A stretch of DNA of 64,000 nt, taken from Sphaerochaeta sp. Its GTDB lineage: Bacteria; Spirochaetota; Spirochaetia; Sphaerochaetales; Sphaerochaetaceae. Where the stretch lies: assembly GCA_016342655.1 (NCBI GenBank), contig JAEINL010000004.1, forward strand, positions 1 to 64,000, given 5' to 3'. Made by a program: the position numbers and the translations under genes. The notes under the pieces were generated by a model. That model was given only the letters and a program-made list of their open reading frames with translations, had not been told where the DNA came from and made no database searches. How positions within the stretch are numbered: the first letter of the stretch is position 1; every line of letters starts with the position of its first letter. This document shows, one piece after another, positions 29,539 to 39,234 of this stretch.

Positions 29539-30602
29539 CGAGTTGCCTCCGTTCTTCTGGTCAGGGCATAGAGAATCATACCGTTGGAGACGATAATCCT
29601 GATAACCTCAGACATATCGGTATGAATCATTGAATTCATCACTGAAGGAGTCATGGTCAGAATTCCCTGGAATAGGAAGGTTCCAACTATGACGTTCGTA
29701 ATGGTGGCCTTGTTTACTGAAGCTCCTCCTATCAGAATGGCAGAGACTGCCGGCAGAGCCATATAGAAAGGTCCCATATAGAGCTGGATAAATCCAAAAC
29801 TCTGCTGATAGACAAGAATACCTAGTGCTCCAAGCCAGGTAGACATCACCACACTTAAGGCGCGTATGTTATCTACATGGATTCCACTTGCACGGGCAAA
29901 CACTGGGTTTGACCCCACAGCAGTCATGGCTGTACCTGTCTTGGTATGCAAAAAGGCCCAAATTATAAAGGCAAGCAGTGCAAAAAAGAGGAACATCCCA
30001 GTAGGTATGGTCAGGTGGTCAGTCAAACGGATAGAAAGAAAGTCATTGAGCACATGCCAATAGTACCCTTCGGTGGATATGGTCGTACGCAAGCCTGTGC
30101 CTGCATACCCCCAAACCATCGTGGGGTTGCTGTATGGCAACAAGAGCCACATGATGCACATGAACGCTACAGAGGAGAAACCCACATAGGTAGCGATCAT
30201 CATCTCTCCACCCTTAACCCTGTTGAGCAACTGCCCATACCCCCATCCGAGGATAACGGCAAACGGTGTTGCAAATACAATCGCCATCATAAAGGATGCA
30301 GGTCCGGTAAAGTTGAACTGCATGGAGAGGGTACCTCCGAGCAGACCCGCTATGATCCCCAGTGGGAGGCCGAAGTTCAGGCCACAACCACTATGGATCA
30401 TCGGAACCATAGCCAAGACCATAACAGCATTCATACCAAATCTGTTAAATGTATCAGAGAGGCTGGTCCCTATATTTACGCCGACAAAAGGCGCTGCAAT
30501 AAAGAGCAACAGCAAAAACATTCCGATGATGATACGAGGCAAACCAAATGCTTTTGCCGCCTGCTGTAGGGTAGAAATCATTTTTTCTACTTTCACGTTC
30601 AT
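29535..30602 (-). CDS. ABC transporter permease (BPD_transp_2-like)
   Basis: Multi-TM; paralogous to 28423-29538. Confidence 0.88.
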   Translation of the reverse strand: MNVKVEKMISTLQQAAKAFGLPRIIIGMFLLLLFIAAPFVGVNIGTSLSDTFNRFGMNAVMVLAMVPMIHSGCGLNFGLPLGIIAGLLGGTLSMQFNFTGPASFMMAIVFATPFAVILGWGYGQLLNRVKGGEMMIATYVGFSSVAFMCIMWLLLPYSNPTMVWGYAGTGLRTTISTEGYYWHVLNDFLSIRLTDHLTIPTGMFLFFALLAFIIWAFLHTKTGTAMTAVGSNPVFARASGIHVDNIRALSVVMSTWLGALGILVYQQSFGFIQLYMGPFYMALPAVSAILIGGASVNKATITNVIVGTFLFQGILTMTPSVMNSMIHTDMSEVIRIIVSNGMILYALTRRTEATR

Positions 30603-32233
30603 ACACTACCTCCGTCAACCAATTCACTCTTCTGTCCAACCATCATGAGGCCGAATTCGGCACTATCGGTGGTAGCGGGAAGGATCCCCAGAACCTTGCC
30701 ATCAGAGACAATGGCAATACGATCACAGATTGACCTCAACTCTTCCAACTCGGAAGAGATCATGACAATGGTAGTTCCTTGCTCTTCATTAAATTTTCTC
30801 AAGGCCTGCAAGACCAGAGACTTTGCCCCGATGTCGATCCCACGTGTGGGTTCTGATACGAAGAGCAGTTTGGGTTCAACAGCAAAAGCCTTGGCAAGAC
30901 AAATTTTCTGCTGGTTTCCTCCAGAGAGTTCCTTTGCCTTCTGCTTGGTGCTGGTACAACGAATCTCCATCTGCTTCACATAGGAATCGGTAGCTTCTTG
31001 GATGGCTTTCTGGTCCCTCCACGTGAACAGCCCTCCCAATCTCTTCTTCAAATATTTCTCTTGGACTTGCATAGCAGTGAAAGATACATTCCACTCCAGG
31101 CTCTCATCTAGCAGAAGCCCTACCCCACGACGATCCTCACTGACAAAGGCCATGCCTGCATCAAGGACGTTTCTAGGATTGTTGAGGGGAATTTCCCTAC
31201 CTTCAAAGAAAATCTGTCCACCTGCAGGAAAAAGGCCCATAGCACCATTGGGAATACCCAGCTTGCCTTGACCAGCCATGCCCCCGATACCAATGATTTC
31301 CCCTTTGAAGACATCCAGATTCACATTTCGGACAACCTCTCCTGGCATGTCTACCCAGAGATTCTGCAGTTTCAGCATGATCTCACGATCTTTAGTATCA
31401 GCGACGGCTCTCTTATGACTGGCGGTATTTACCTCACGACCTACCATCCATCTGGCGATTTCAGGAATCAGCACCCCTTTGGCAGGGACAGTCTTGATAA
31501 TCTTTCCATCACGCATAACCATGATGGTGTCACAGACATCCAGGATTTCCTGCAGCCTATGGGTGATGAAGATGATGGCGATGCCCGACTCGGAGAGTAG
31601 ACGCATCGCAGCAAGGAGGCTATCAGCCTCCTGTTCAGAGAGGACCGCAGTTGGCTCGTCAAGGACGAGAAGCTTTATGCCCTCAGCACCATCAGTTGCT
31701 TCCTTGCTCAGTTCCCTGGCGATTTCAGTAAACTGCTTATGCCCTACAGGCATCTGTGAAACCATCATCTCAGCATCCAGGGTGACAGCAAGTCGCCCTA
31801 TTGCCTTTTTAGAAATTTCGGTCATCTTCTCCCTGTCGAGGACATTGAGGCGGTCTCCGAAAAGTTCAGAAAGTATAGTGTATTTGAGAGGTTCCCGGTT
31901 AAGCAGAATATTCTCCGTTGCAGTAAAATCAGGCAAGAGAGAGAACTCCTGATGAACCATTCCTATGCCAGCGGCTAATGCATCAATAGGGGAAGCAAAC
32001 GTAACCTTCTTTCCATTTATAATAACATCGCCCCCAAATCCACCAGTCTGATGAATCTCATCCATGCCAAAGAGAATCTTCATCAGCGTAGACTTTCCTG
32101 CACCATTTTCTCCTACAAGGCCGAGAATCTCACCCGGTCTGAGGGAAAAATTCACATCTGTGAGGACTTGGTTGCCAAAAAAGTCCTTGCTGATGTGTTT
32201 CATCTCAAGCAACGGGGTTTCTTTTTCATTCAT
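30599..32233 (-). CDS. Tandem ABC ATP-binding protein, sugar/nucleoside importer type
   Basis: GLVGENGAGKSTLMKILFG; LVLDEPTAVLSEQEA; LSGGNQQKICLAKA. Confidence 0.94.
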   Translation of the reverse strand: MNEKETPLLEMKHISKDFFGNQVLTDVNFSLRPGEILGLVGENGAGKSTLMKILFGMDEIHQTGGFGGDVIINGKKVTFASPIDALAAGIGMVHQEFSLLPDFTATENILLNREPLKYTILSELFGDRLNVLDREKMTEISKKAIGRLAVTLDAEMMVSQMPVGHKQFTEIARELSKEATDGAEGIKLLVLDEPTAVLSEQEADSLLAAMRLLSESGIAIIFITHRLQEILDVCDTIMVMRDGKIIKTVPAKGVLIPEIARWMVGREVNTASHKRAVADTKDREIMLKLQNLWVDMPGEVVRNVNLDVFKGEIIGIGGMAGQGKLGIPNGAMGLFPAGGQIFFEGREIPLNNPRNVLDAGMAFVSEDRRGVGLLLDESLEWNVSFTAMQVQEKYLKKRLGGLFTWRDQKAIQEATDSYVKQMEIRCTSTKQKAKELSGGNQQKICLAKAFAVEPKLLFVSEPTRGIDIGAKSLVLQALRKFNEEQGTTIVMISSELEELRSICDRIAIVSDGKVLGILPATTDSAEFGLMMVGQKSELVDGGSV

Positions 32234-32363
32234 ATGATAAATCCTTTCAATCTTGGGTGTGACCCTTACGTCAACAAGACGTAACGGTGACGACCAAGGC
32301 CGTTATCAAAGAGAAGAAAAAACGCTACAAGAGAGGAACTCTCCAGTAGGCCAATCATTATAA

Positions 32364-32388
32364 AGGGGGAGAGTACCACTCTCCCCCT
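32364..32388 (-). terminator. Intercistronic stem-loop between binding-protein and ATPase genes
   Basis: AGGGGGAGAGT-acc-ACTCTCCCCCT. Confidence 0.75.
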
Positions 32389-32407
32389 AGTAACTCAATA
32401 CCAAAAC

Positions 32408-33616
32408 TTATTTGATAGTAAAATACTTATCAGGAACTACGAGGTCAGCATTACCCATGAAACCCTTACCCATCATGTAGGTATCCTGGTAAATAAGAAT
32501 GTGGTTCTTAGCACGGACACCAGTGTTGACGTCAGAGTAAGGAGCACCATTCCACTTAGCATTAGGAGTATACTTGCCATAGGCTTTCATGACGTCACTG
32601 AGCTTGAGCAGTTCACTCTCGCCCTTGAGAACGTTGATAGCATGCTGGCCCAAACCTGCAGTACTGGTATAACCATAGGAGAAAGCCCAGGTGCCGAAGC
32701 GTCCAGCGCCACCCTTGGCGATAACAGAGGATTCGACTTTCTTCAGGATAGCGGCGAAATCACCAGCTTCTGCTGAAAGGTCGATGCCCAATGCGCCAGG
32801 ATAACCCATCAGAGGACTGGGAAGGTCAGCTTCGATGAAGTAGCCACCGTAAGCCAAAAGCTGCTTGAGCAGGGGTTCGGTATGAGCATCGTTGGTACAG
32901 AAGAAAGCTGCGTTCTGGCCATATGTCTCAATCCAAGCGGGGACTTTTTCAAGGATATACTGCTGAGCACCGGCAACACCAACGTCACTGGTCGGATCAG
33001 GGGCAGTCTCCATGACAAACTCCATTCCCAAATCGTTACAGGCAGCCCTCATGATCGCTACACGGCGACTCATTGTCTCATAGCTGAGGTGTCTGGGGAA
33101 GGAGATGTGAACAAAGGTATCACAACCAAGTTCATGAGCAGTACGAATGATCAGGTACCCACGAGCAATGAAGTCATTGTTCACAGCCAAATCAGCTGCA
33201 CTCTGGATTACACCTGGATCCTCGTGAGCCTCACCGGCGATACAGAGAACATCACTTCTCTTTTCCTTTACACGACGGAAAGCTTCAGTTGTTCCAGGAA
33301 TGGCCTGGTTTACAATGATAGCCTTAATCTTCGGGTCATCAGCCAGACCTGAGATAACGCTGATGGTGGTCTCAGCTTCATCCATGAAGTTGTCTGGATA
33401 GGTCACGTGCTGAATCATTCCACCATTGTTGACAGAACCATACTCTTCAATGAGGCGTTCTGCACCACGGAGGTCATCTTCTGACTGTGACACCGTACCA
33501 GTGACAACACCGATTCGAAAATCTTTTCCAGCGGTAGCGGTTTCTTGAACTCCGGCAGCAAAGAGCATGCCAGAAACTAGAAGCACACAAAGAACAAGAG
33601 CAAACATCTTTTTCAT
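32408..33616 (-). CDS. DUF3798-type periplasmic binding lipoprotein
   Basis: Signal peptide with lipobox-like region MKKMFALVLCVLLVSGMLFAAG; IGVVTGTVSQSEDD...GAERLIEEYG; upstream of ABC genes. Confidence 0.8.
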   Translation of the reverse strand: MKKMFALVLCVLLVSGMLFAAGVQETATAGKDFRIGVVTGTVSQSEDDLRGAERLIEEYGSVNNGGMIQHVTYPDNFMDEAETTISVISGLADDPKIKAIIVNQAIPGTTEAFRRVKEKRSDVLCIAGEAHEDPGVIQSAADLAVNNDFIARGYLIIRTAHELGCDTFVHISFPRHLSYETMSRRVAIMRAACNDLGMEFVMETAPDPTSDVGVAGAQQYILEKVPAWIETYGQNAAFFCTNDAHTEPLLKQLLAYGGYFIEADLPSPLMGYPGALGIDLSAEAGDFAAILKKVESSVIAKGGAGRFGTWAFSYGYTSTAGLGQHAINVLKGESELLKLSDVMKAYGKYTPNAKWNGAPYSDVNTGVRAKNHILIYQDTYMMGKGFMGNADLVVPDKYFTIK

Positions 33617-33740
33617 TTCTACTTCTCTCCTTTAGGGATAGTTATTCTTTATAATACGAAAAAGAAGGGCCACTTGCAAGAAAAGAATATTTTTTTATAC
33701 ATTTCGCAATAGCTACTTCATATTGTGTAGCATAAATATA

Positions 33741-33784
33741 TAAAAAATAGGGCACATGTACCCAATTTGGTACAGTATGCCCTA
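33741..33784 (-). terminator. Intrinsic terminator of rlmB
   Basis: On minus strand TAGGGCATACTGTACC-...-GGTACATGTGCCCTA followed by TTTTTTA. Confidence 0.8.
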
Positions 33785-33807
33785 TACGATTCTCTAAAAA
33801 TGTATGG

Positions 33808-34572
33808 TTATTTCCCCAAAGGAGCAACCGCTTGCTGTCTGCGTACCTCATACAAGAGGATTCCCGCCGCTACAGAAACATTCAATGAATCGATATGCCC
33901 GCTTGTAGGGATCGAGACTATTCCGTCACAGAGTTTCTTGGTAAGGTCTCTCATACCCTTGCCCTCACTACCCATGACCAAGACAGTTCTCTTTGGAAAT
34001 ACCGTCTTGTACGTCTCCTTACCTGCCATGTCTGCACCATATACCCAAAACCCGCTACCCTTCAGGTTCTCAATCTCACGGTTGAGGTTGGTAACCACAG
34101 CCATAGGAACATACTGGGCAGCCCCTGAAGAGACCTTTACCACAGTGGAGTTGGCCTGTGCGCTTCGTCTTTCAGGTATGATGACCAATGATACGGCAAA
34201 CTGATCTGCAGAGCGGAGGATCGCTCCGAGGTTCTGAGGATCTGTTATCTCATCGAGCACCAAAACCAAAGCACTTTCGTCGTCCCTGAGCTTGGAACAG
34301 AAATCCTTGACTGTGCTGAACTGGATCTTTGAGGTCCCTTTCTTCACATCAAGCAACTCCAGAACAGCCCCACGATGATCCTCCTGATCGACCATTCGGT
34401 CCATCTCAACCTTGGCAATTTTCTTTATGAGCACTTTTCCTGTCAGCAGTGCCTGACGTTCCAAAGCTTCTGTATGGCCTCCCATTCCGCGACAAAGGTA
34501 CAATACTGACCCTGATGCGGCCTGCTTGAGGCTCTCTTCTATGGCATGAAAGCCAAATATCTTCTCTCCCAT
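33808..34572 (-). CDS. rlmB: 23S rRNA (guanosine-2'-O)-methyltransferase, TrmH/RlmB family
   Basis: FGFHAIEESLKQ, DEITDPQNLGAILRSADQF, LVMGSEGKGM, IPTSGHIDSLNVSVAAGILLYE. Confidence 0.93.
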   Translation of the reverse strand: MGEKIFGFHAIEESLKQAASGSVLYLCRGMGGHTEALERQALLTGKVLIKKIAKVEMDRMVDQEDHRGAVLELLDVKKGTSKIQFSTVKDFCSKLRDDESALVLVLDEITDPQNLGAILRSADQFAVSLVIIPERRSAQANSTVVKVSSGAAQYVPMAVVTNLNREIENLKGSGFWVYGADMAGKETYKTVFPKRTVLVMGSEGKGMRDLTKKLCDGIVSIPTSGHIDSLNVSVAAGILLYEVRRQQAVAPLGK

Positions 34573-34646
34573 TCTCTTCTCCTGCTCGTCACAGCTTACT
34601 GTATTATAAAAATTTAGGCTACAACATCGCTGAAGTAGCCTACAGT

Positions 34647-35780
34647 TTAATCCTCAAAAGGAACAGGAGTTGGCGAAAAATCTTCACCTAGGGCATTTGC
34701 CAGATCCTGCATGATTTTCTTTGCTTTTGAATTCATCCGCTTGGGAACCTGTACAAGTAGCTTCAAGTACATATCACCCCTATCTGTGGAGTTGAGTTTT
34801 GTAACGCCGCGTCCACGCACGCGCAACATCTTCCCTGACTGCACACCAGAAGGAATAGTAACCTTGATAGACTGTCCGTCTATGGTGGGAACCTGAATAT
34901 CAGCTCCTAGGGAGGCCTGCGTGATGGAGATGGGAACTTGGCAAAAAAGGTCATAATCCTGTCTGACGAAGTACTTGTGAGCCTTTACGTTCACATAGAC
35001 GTACAAATCACCTGAAGGACCACCGTTTGCTCCGGCATCACCCATTCCACGAAGTACTACACGGCTTCCATTGTCCACCCCGGCGGGGATGGTCACCTTG
35101 ACCTTCTGCTGCTTTCGCTTGAGTCCATTTCCATGGCACTCGGTACAAGGGTTATCAATAACTCGGCCACTACCATTACAGGTCGGGCAGGTACTCGCTA
35201 TGGCAAAGAATCCGCTGTTGCGCCTGACTTGTCCACTACCATTACAGGTGGGACAAACCTTGGTTCCAGCCCCCCCTTGGGAACCTGAACCACCACAAGC
35301 TTCACAGGCTATCTGGTGGGAGTATGCCACTTCCACCTTGGTACCAAATACTGCATCCTTAAAATCAATTTCAATATCATAGCGGAGAGAAGACCCAGCT
35401 TCAGGGCCTCTCTGAGCCCCTCGGCCACCCTGGGTACGACCACCGCCGCCTCCAAAGAACGAACCGAAAATGTCTTCAAAACCGCCACCGCCACCACCAA
35501 AGATGTCGCTGAAATCGCGGTAGACATTTGAGTAATCATGACCGCCACCATTGGCTCCATTGAGACCAGCAAACCCGAACTGATCGTACATCTGCCTCTT
35601 TTTTTCATCGGCGAGAATATCATAGGCTTCAGTTGCTTCTTTAAATCGCTCCTCAGCCTGCGCATCCCCCGGATTCCGATCCGGGTGATTGGCAATAGCC
35701 AGCTTGCGGTACGCCTTTTTTATCTCATCCAGTTGTGCTGTCTTCGCGACTCCAAGCACTTCATAATAATCTCGTTTCGC
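34647..35780 (-). CDS. dnaJ: Chaperone DnaJ
   Basis: VAKRDYYEVLGVAKTAQLDEIKKAYRKLA; four CxxCxGxG repeats; GTG start likely. Confidence 0.96.
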   Translation of the reverse strand, partial: AKRDYYEVLGVAKTAQLDEIKKAYRKLAIANHPDRNPGDAQAEERFKEATEAYDILADEKKRQMYDQFGFAGLNGANGGGHDYSNVYRDFSDIFGGGGGGFEDIFGSFFGGGGGRTQGGRGAQRGPEAGSSLRYDIEIDFKDAVFGTKVEVAYSHQIACEACGGSGSQGGAGTKVCPTCNGSGQVRRNSGFFAIASTCPTCNGSGRVIDNPCTECHGNGLKRKQQKVKVTIPAGVDNGSRVVLRGMGDAGANGGPSGDLYVYVNVKAHKYFVRQDYDLFCQVPISITQASLGADIQVPTIDGQSIKVTIPSGVQSGKMLRVRGRGVTKLNSTDRGDMYLKLLVQVPKRMNSKAKKIMQDLANALGEDFSPTPVPFED

Positions 35781-35882
35781 CACGGTGCGACTTCCTTCGA
35801 ACAAATTGGCCTAGAAACATCATGCCGGCAAAAGCCGACATGATGCAAAGCCTATCTTCTATAGTAACCTGTTTGGGAAACC

Positions 35883-37811
35883 TTAGTCTACGACTTCATA
35901 ATCGGCATCTTCAACATTGTCTTTTCCGGTATGCTTCTTAGGCTCGGCCCCCTCGCCTGAAGGCTGGCCTTCAGGTCCACTTTCGCCACCCTCCGGTGCA
36001 GAGGTATTCTTATACATCTCTTCTGCCAGCTTGTAGGCGGCTTGCTGGAGAGCTTCGCTCTTGGCCTTAAGCTCTTCAGCAGAAGAGCTCTGGTTATCAA
36101 GTAAAGTCTTCAGTTCGGCAATAGAACTCTCAATTGCAGCCTTGTCTTCTGAGGAAATCTTATCCCCATACTCCCTGAGAGACTTCTCAGTGGAGTAGAC
36201 CAGGCTGTCAGCCTCGTTACGGGCATCAATGCGAGCACGTTCCTTCTTATCCTCTTCAGCATGAGTTTCAGCTTCACGAACCATCTTTTCAATTTCAGAG
36301 TCACTGAGGCCGGAAGAACTCTCGATGCGAATCTTCTGCTCCTTGCCTGTGCCAAGGTCTTTGGCAGAAACATGGACAATACCGTTGGCATCGATGTCAA
36401 AGGCAACCTCAACCTGAGGAACACCACGAGGAGCGGAGGGGATACCGATAAGATCAAACTTACCAAGTGTCCTGTTCTGAGAGGCCATCTCACGTTCACC
36501 TTGCAGGACATGGATGCTTACTGCTGTCTGTCCGTCAGCGGCTGTAGAGAATATTTGGCTCTTGCGAGTTGGAATGGTCGTATTACGCTCTATCAGGCGA
36601 GTATTTACCCCACCAAGGGTCTCGATACCAAGGGAGAGCGGGGTTACATCCAGCAAAAGGATGTCCTTGACATCTCCACCGAGAATACCACCCTGGATAG
36701 CAGCACCCATGGCAACAACCTCATCAGGATTTACACCCTTATGGGGCTCCTTGCCGAACAGCTCACGCACTACAGCCTGAACAGCTGGAATACGTGTTGA
36801 ACCACCAACGAGGATGACCTCATCGATATCTGCTGCCGTTAGACCGGCATCGCGCAGTGCGTTCTTTACAGGAAGCTTAGTACGCTCTATCAAGTCAGAT
36901 ACAAGTTGCTCAAACTTAGAGCGTGAAAGGGTCATGGCCAAATGCTTGGGCCCTGAGGCATCAGCAGTGATGAACGGCAGGTTGATATCGGTGCTGGTTG
37001 AGTTGGAGAGTTCTACCTTTGCCTTTTCAGCCGCTTCACGCAATCTCTGCAAAGCCATCTTGTCACTGGTAAGGTCAATGCCATTAGCCTTCTTGAATTC
37101 TGAAGCTATCCAGTCAATTATTCTCTGGTCAAAGTCATCACCACCAAGGTGGGTATCACCGTTGGTCGACTTGACTTCGAAAACACCGTCACCCAGTTCG
37201 AGGATGGAGATATCAAAGGTTCCACCTCCAAGGTCATACACGGCAATTTTTTCTTCCTTGGTCGCATCCTTTCCAATTCCATAGGCAAGAGCTGCTGCAG
37301 TAGGCTCGTTGACAATGCGCTTGACATCCAAGCCAGCAATCTTACCTGCATCCTTGGTTGCCTGGCGCTGTGCATCATTAAAGTACGCGGGAACAGTTAC
37401 AACTGCTTCTGTCACGGCCTCACCGAGGTAGTCCTCTGCAGTTTTCTTCATCTTCTGCAGGATGGCAGCTGAAATCTCCTGAGGAGAGTAGCTCTCACCA
37501 CGGATATCAAGTTTTATCTCGCCACCAGAGCCTGAGCTTACCTTATAGGGAATCCTACTCAGTTCTGAGGGAATTTCACTCGCTTTGCGTCCCATGAAAC
37601 GCTTGATCGAGTACACAGTATTCTCTGCATTGGTTATCATCTGGTTCTTAGCGGGTTGACCGACTAAGCGATCACCCTTTGCTGTATATGCAACAACAGA
37701 AGGAGTAGTTCTCTGTCCTTCACTGTTGGCGATGACCATAGCGTCGTTGCCTTCCATAACCGCAACACAACTGTTGGTTGTGCCTAGGTCAATTCCAATA
37801 ATTCTTCCCAT
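35883..37811 (-). CDS. dnaK: Molecular chaperone DnaK
   Basis: [21 protein letters not shown]. Confidence 0.98.
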   Translation of the reverse strand: MGRIIGIDLGTTNSCVAVMEGNDAMVIANSEGQRTTPSVVAYTAKGDRLVGQPAKNQMITNAENTVYSIKRFMGRKASEIPSELSRIPYKVSSGSGGEIKLDIRGESYSPQEISAAILQKMKKTAEDYLGEAVTEAVVTVPAYFNDAQRQATKDAGKIAGLDVKRIVNEPTAAALAYGIGKDATKEEKIAVYDLGGGTFDISILELGDGVFEVKSTNGDTHLGGDDFDQRIIDWIASEFKKANGIDLTSDKMALQRLREAAEKAKVELSNSTSTDINLPFITADASGPKHLAMTLSRSKFEQLVSDLIERTKLPVKNALRDAGLTAADIDEVILVGGSTRIPAVQAVVRELFGKEPHKGVNPDEVVAMGAAIQGGILGGDVKDILLLDVTPLSLGIETLGGVNTRLIERNTTIPTRKSQIFSTAADGQTAVSIHVLQGEREMASQNRTLGKFDLIGIPSAPRGVPQVEVAFDIDANGIVHVSAKDLGTGKEQKIRIESSSGLSDSEIEKMVREAETHAEEDKKERARIDARNEADSLVYSTEKSLREYGDKISSEDKAAIESSIAELKTLLDNQSSSAEELKAKSEALQQAAYKLAEEMYKNTSAPEGGESGPEGQPSGEGAEPKKHTGKDNVEDADYEVVD

Positions 37812-37894
37812 TGTATATTTCTCCTCTCCAATTTATTTCATATTCATCATGGGCCTAGCCCATGCAGATAAAGTACTCATACCAAATCCAATCG

Positions 37895-38497
37895 TCAAAT
37901 GTTAGGCTTGCCAACTTTTACTTTTGTTGGTCGTAATACCCGCCCATGCAATTTGTATCCAGCGGAAAACTCTTCAAGAACCATTTCGTGCTCCAATGAA
38001 TCATCCGTAACCACCATACACGCCTCATGCTCCTCAGGATTGAACTCCTTCTCCAAAGCCTCAATTCGCTCAAGACCCCAGTTACGCTCCAGAATTCCAA
38101 AGATCTGTGAGTTGGCCATTACCACACCATCATGGACTTTCTTGTAGTCCTCAGTGGATTCAGCAGCTTCCAAGGCACGGCTAAAATCATCAAGGGGCTC
38201 CAACAGGTCCTTGATAAGAGAAGAGTTGGCATACTTTACCGCGTCTTCCTTGTCTCGGATCAGGCGCTTGCGGGTATTCTCAAGGTCAGCACGGTTACGC
38301 AGCATCTGATTTTTCATCTCAGAAGCCTCTGCCTGGGCAGTCTCAACCTGTTCTTTGAGAAGAGCTATTTCCAACTCTTTCTGCTCCACCTCCGAAAGGG
38401 TAACAGCCTCATCTTGCGTGACGTCTGGATTCTCATCCTTCTTGACTTCTGGATTCTCATCCTTCTTGGACTGCTTTTTTTCCTGTTTCTTATCCAT
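37895..38497 (-). CDS. grpE: Nucleotide exchange factor GrpE
   Basis: RADLENTRKRLIRDKEDAVKYANSSLIKDLLEPLDDFSRAL. Confidence 0.93.
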   Translation of the reverse strand: MDKKQEKKQSKKDENPEVKKDENPDVTQDEAVTLSEVEQKELEIALLKEQVETAQAEASEMKNQMLRNRADLENTRKRLIRDKEDAVKYANSSLIKDLLEPLDDFSRALEAAESTEDYKKVHDGVVMANSQIFGILERNWGLERIEALEKEFNPEEHEACMVVTDDSLEHEMVLEEFSAGYKLHGRVLRPTKVKVGKPNI

Positions 38498-38870
38498 TCC
38501 AATTCCTCAACTTTTCCTATGCCATGCATGAGCACGGGCACAAGTATATTTGCAAGTTCAAGCACAAAGCTTACCTCATGCCGAACCAATTCTGATAACC
38601 TAGTGTAACGTAATGAGTAGCCCCACCCTGGGCATGGCATAACATACTCATAAGGGATTGCAAGGGTCAAGTAGTTTTTTCCTGGATATACCCTATTTTA
38701 CTTCTCCAAACAGAGAAGGAAAACGCTGACAACCTTGAATACCTAAAGAAAAAAAAGGTCACTATGCAGACACTGCAAATTCTATGGTTGCGTGCATTGT
38801 CCATAACGTTAAACAATAGGATTCATAAGAAAAAGATCTGGGATATCTTGCACTGAAAAACTGGAAATCC

Positions 38871-38975
38871 TTAGGAGGAAGCTTCACCCTCATCAAGGAT
38901 AATCACTTCTTCCTCACTCTCAGGGAGATACTCCACCTGATGCTTTTCAGCCACAGCTATTTTTTCATTCTCTAA
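38871..38975 (-). pseudogene. Displaced 3' end of the coiled-coil gene (NEKIAVAEKHQVEYLPESEEEVIILDEGEASS*)
   Basis: Continues the 41085-42644 frame when the IS and one TSD copy are removed. Confidence 0.85.
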
Positions 38976-39170
38976 CTCACTTTCGGCAGTAAGGAATCCT
39001 ACTTTTCTGAATTAACCTAAAACCCGATTTTTACTCTTGTTTCCCCTTGGATCCAGGGGGATTTCTCGTGTTCCTTGAACAAAAGTTTTCCGCTGTAAAA
39101 CATGATAAAATAGTGCTATAAATTTATCTTAAATATGGCTTAATTTGTTCTACGAAAAGGGTTTGATGCT

Positions 39171-39200
39171 TGACAAAAATGACTTTATATGCTTATTCTG
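39171..39200 (+). promoter_or_regulatory. Candidate promoter of the IS transposase
   Basis: TTGACA followed after 17-18 bp by a TTATTCT region. Confidence 0.4.
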
Positions 39201-39234
39201 TAAGTAGATAAACCATTTTTGGAGGTTCCTTCCC

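Noticed and set aside
29946-30569. 207-aa plus-strand ORF
   Set aside because: Antisense to an ABC permease; Cys/His/Gln-rich composition typical of an antisense frame.
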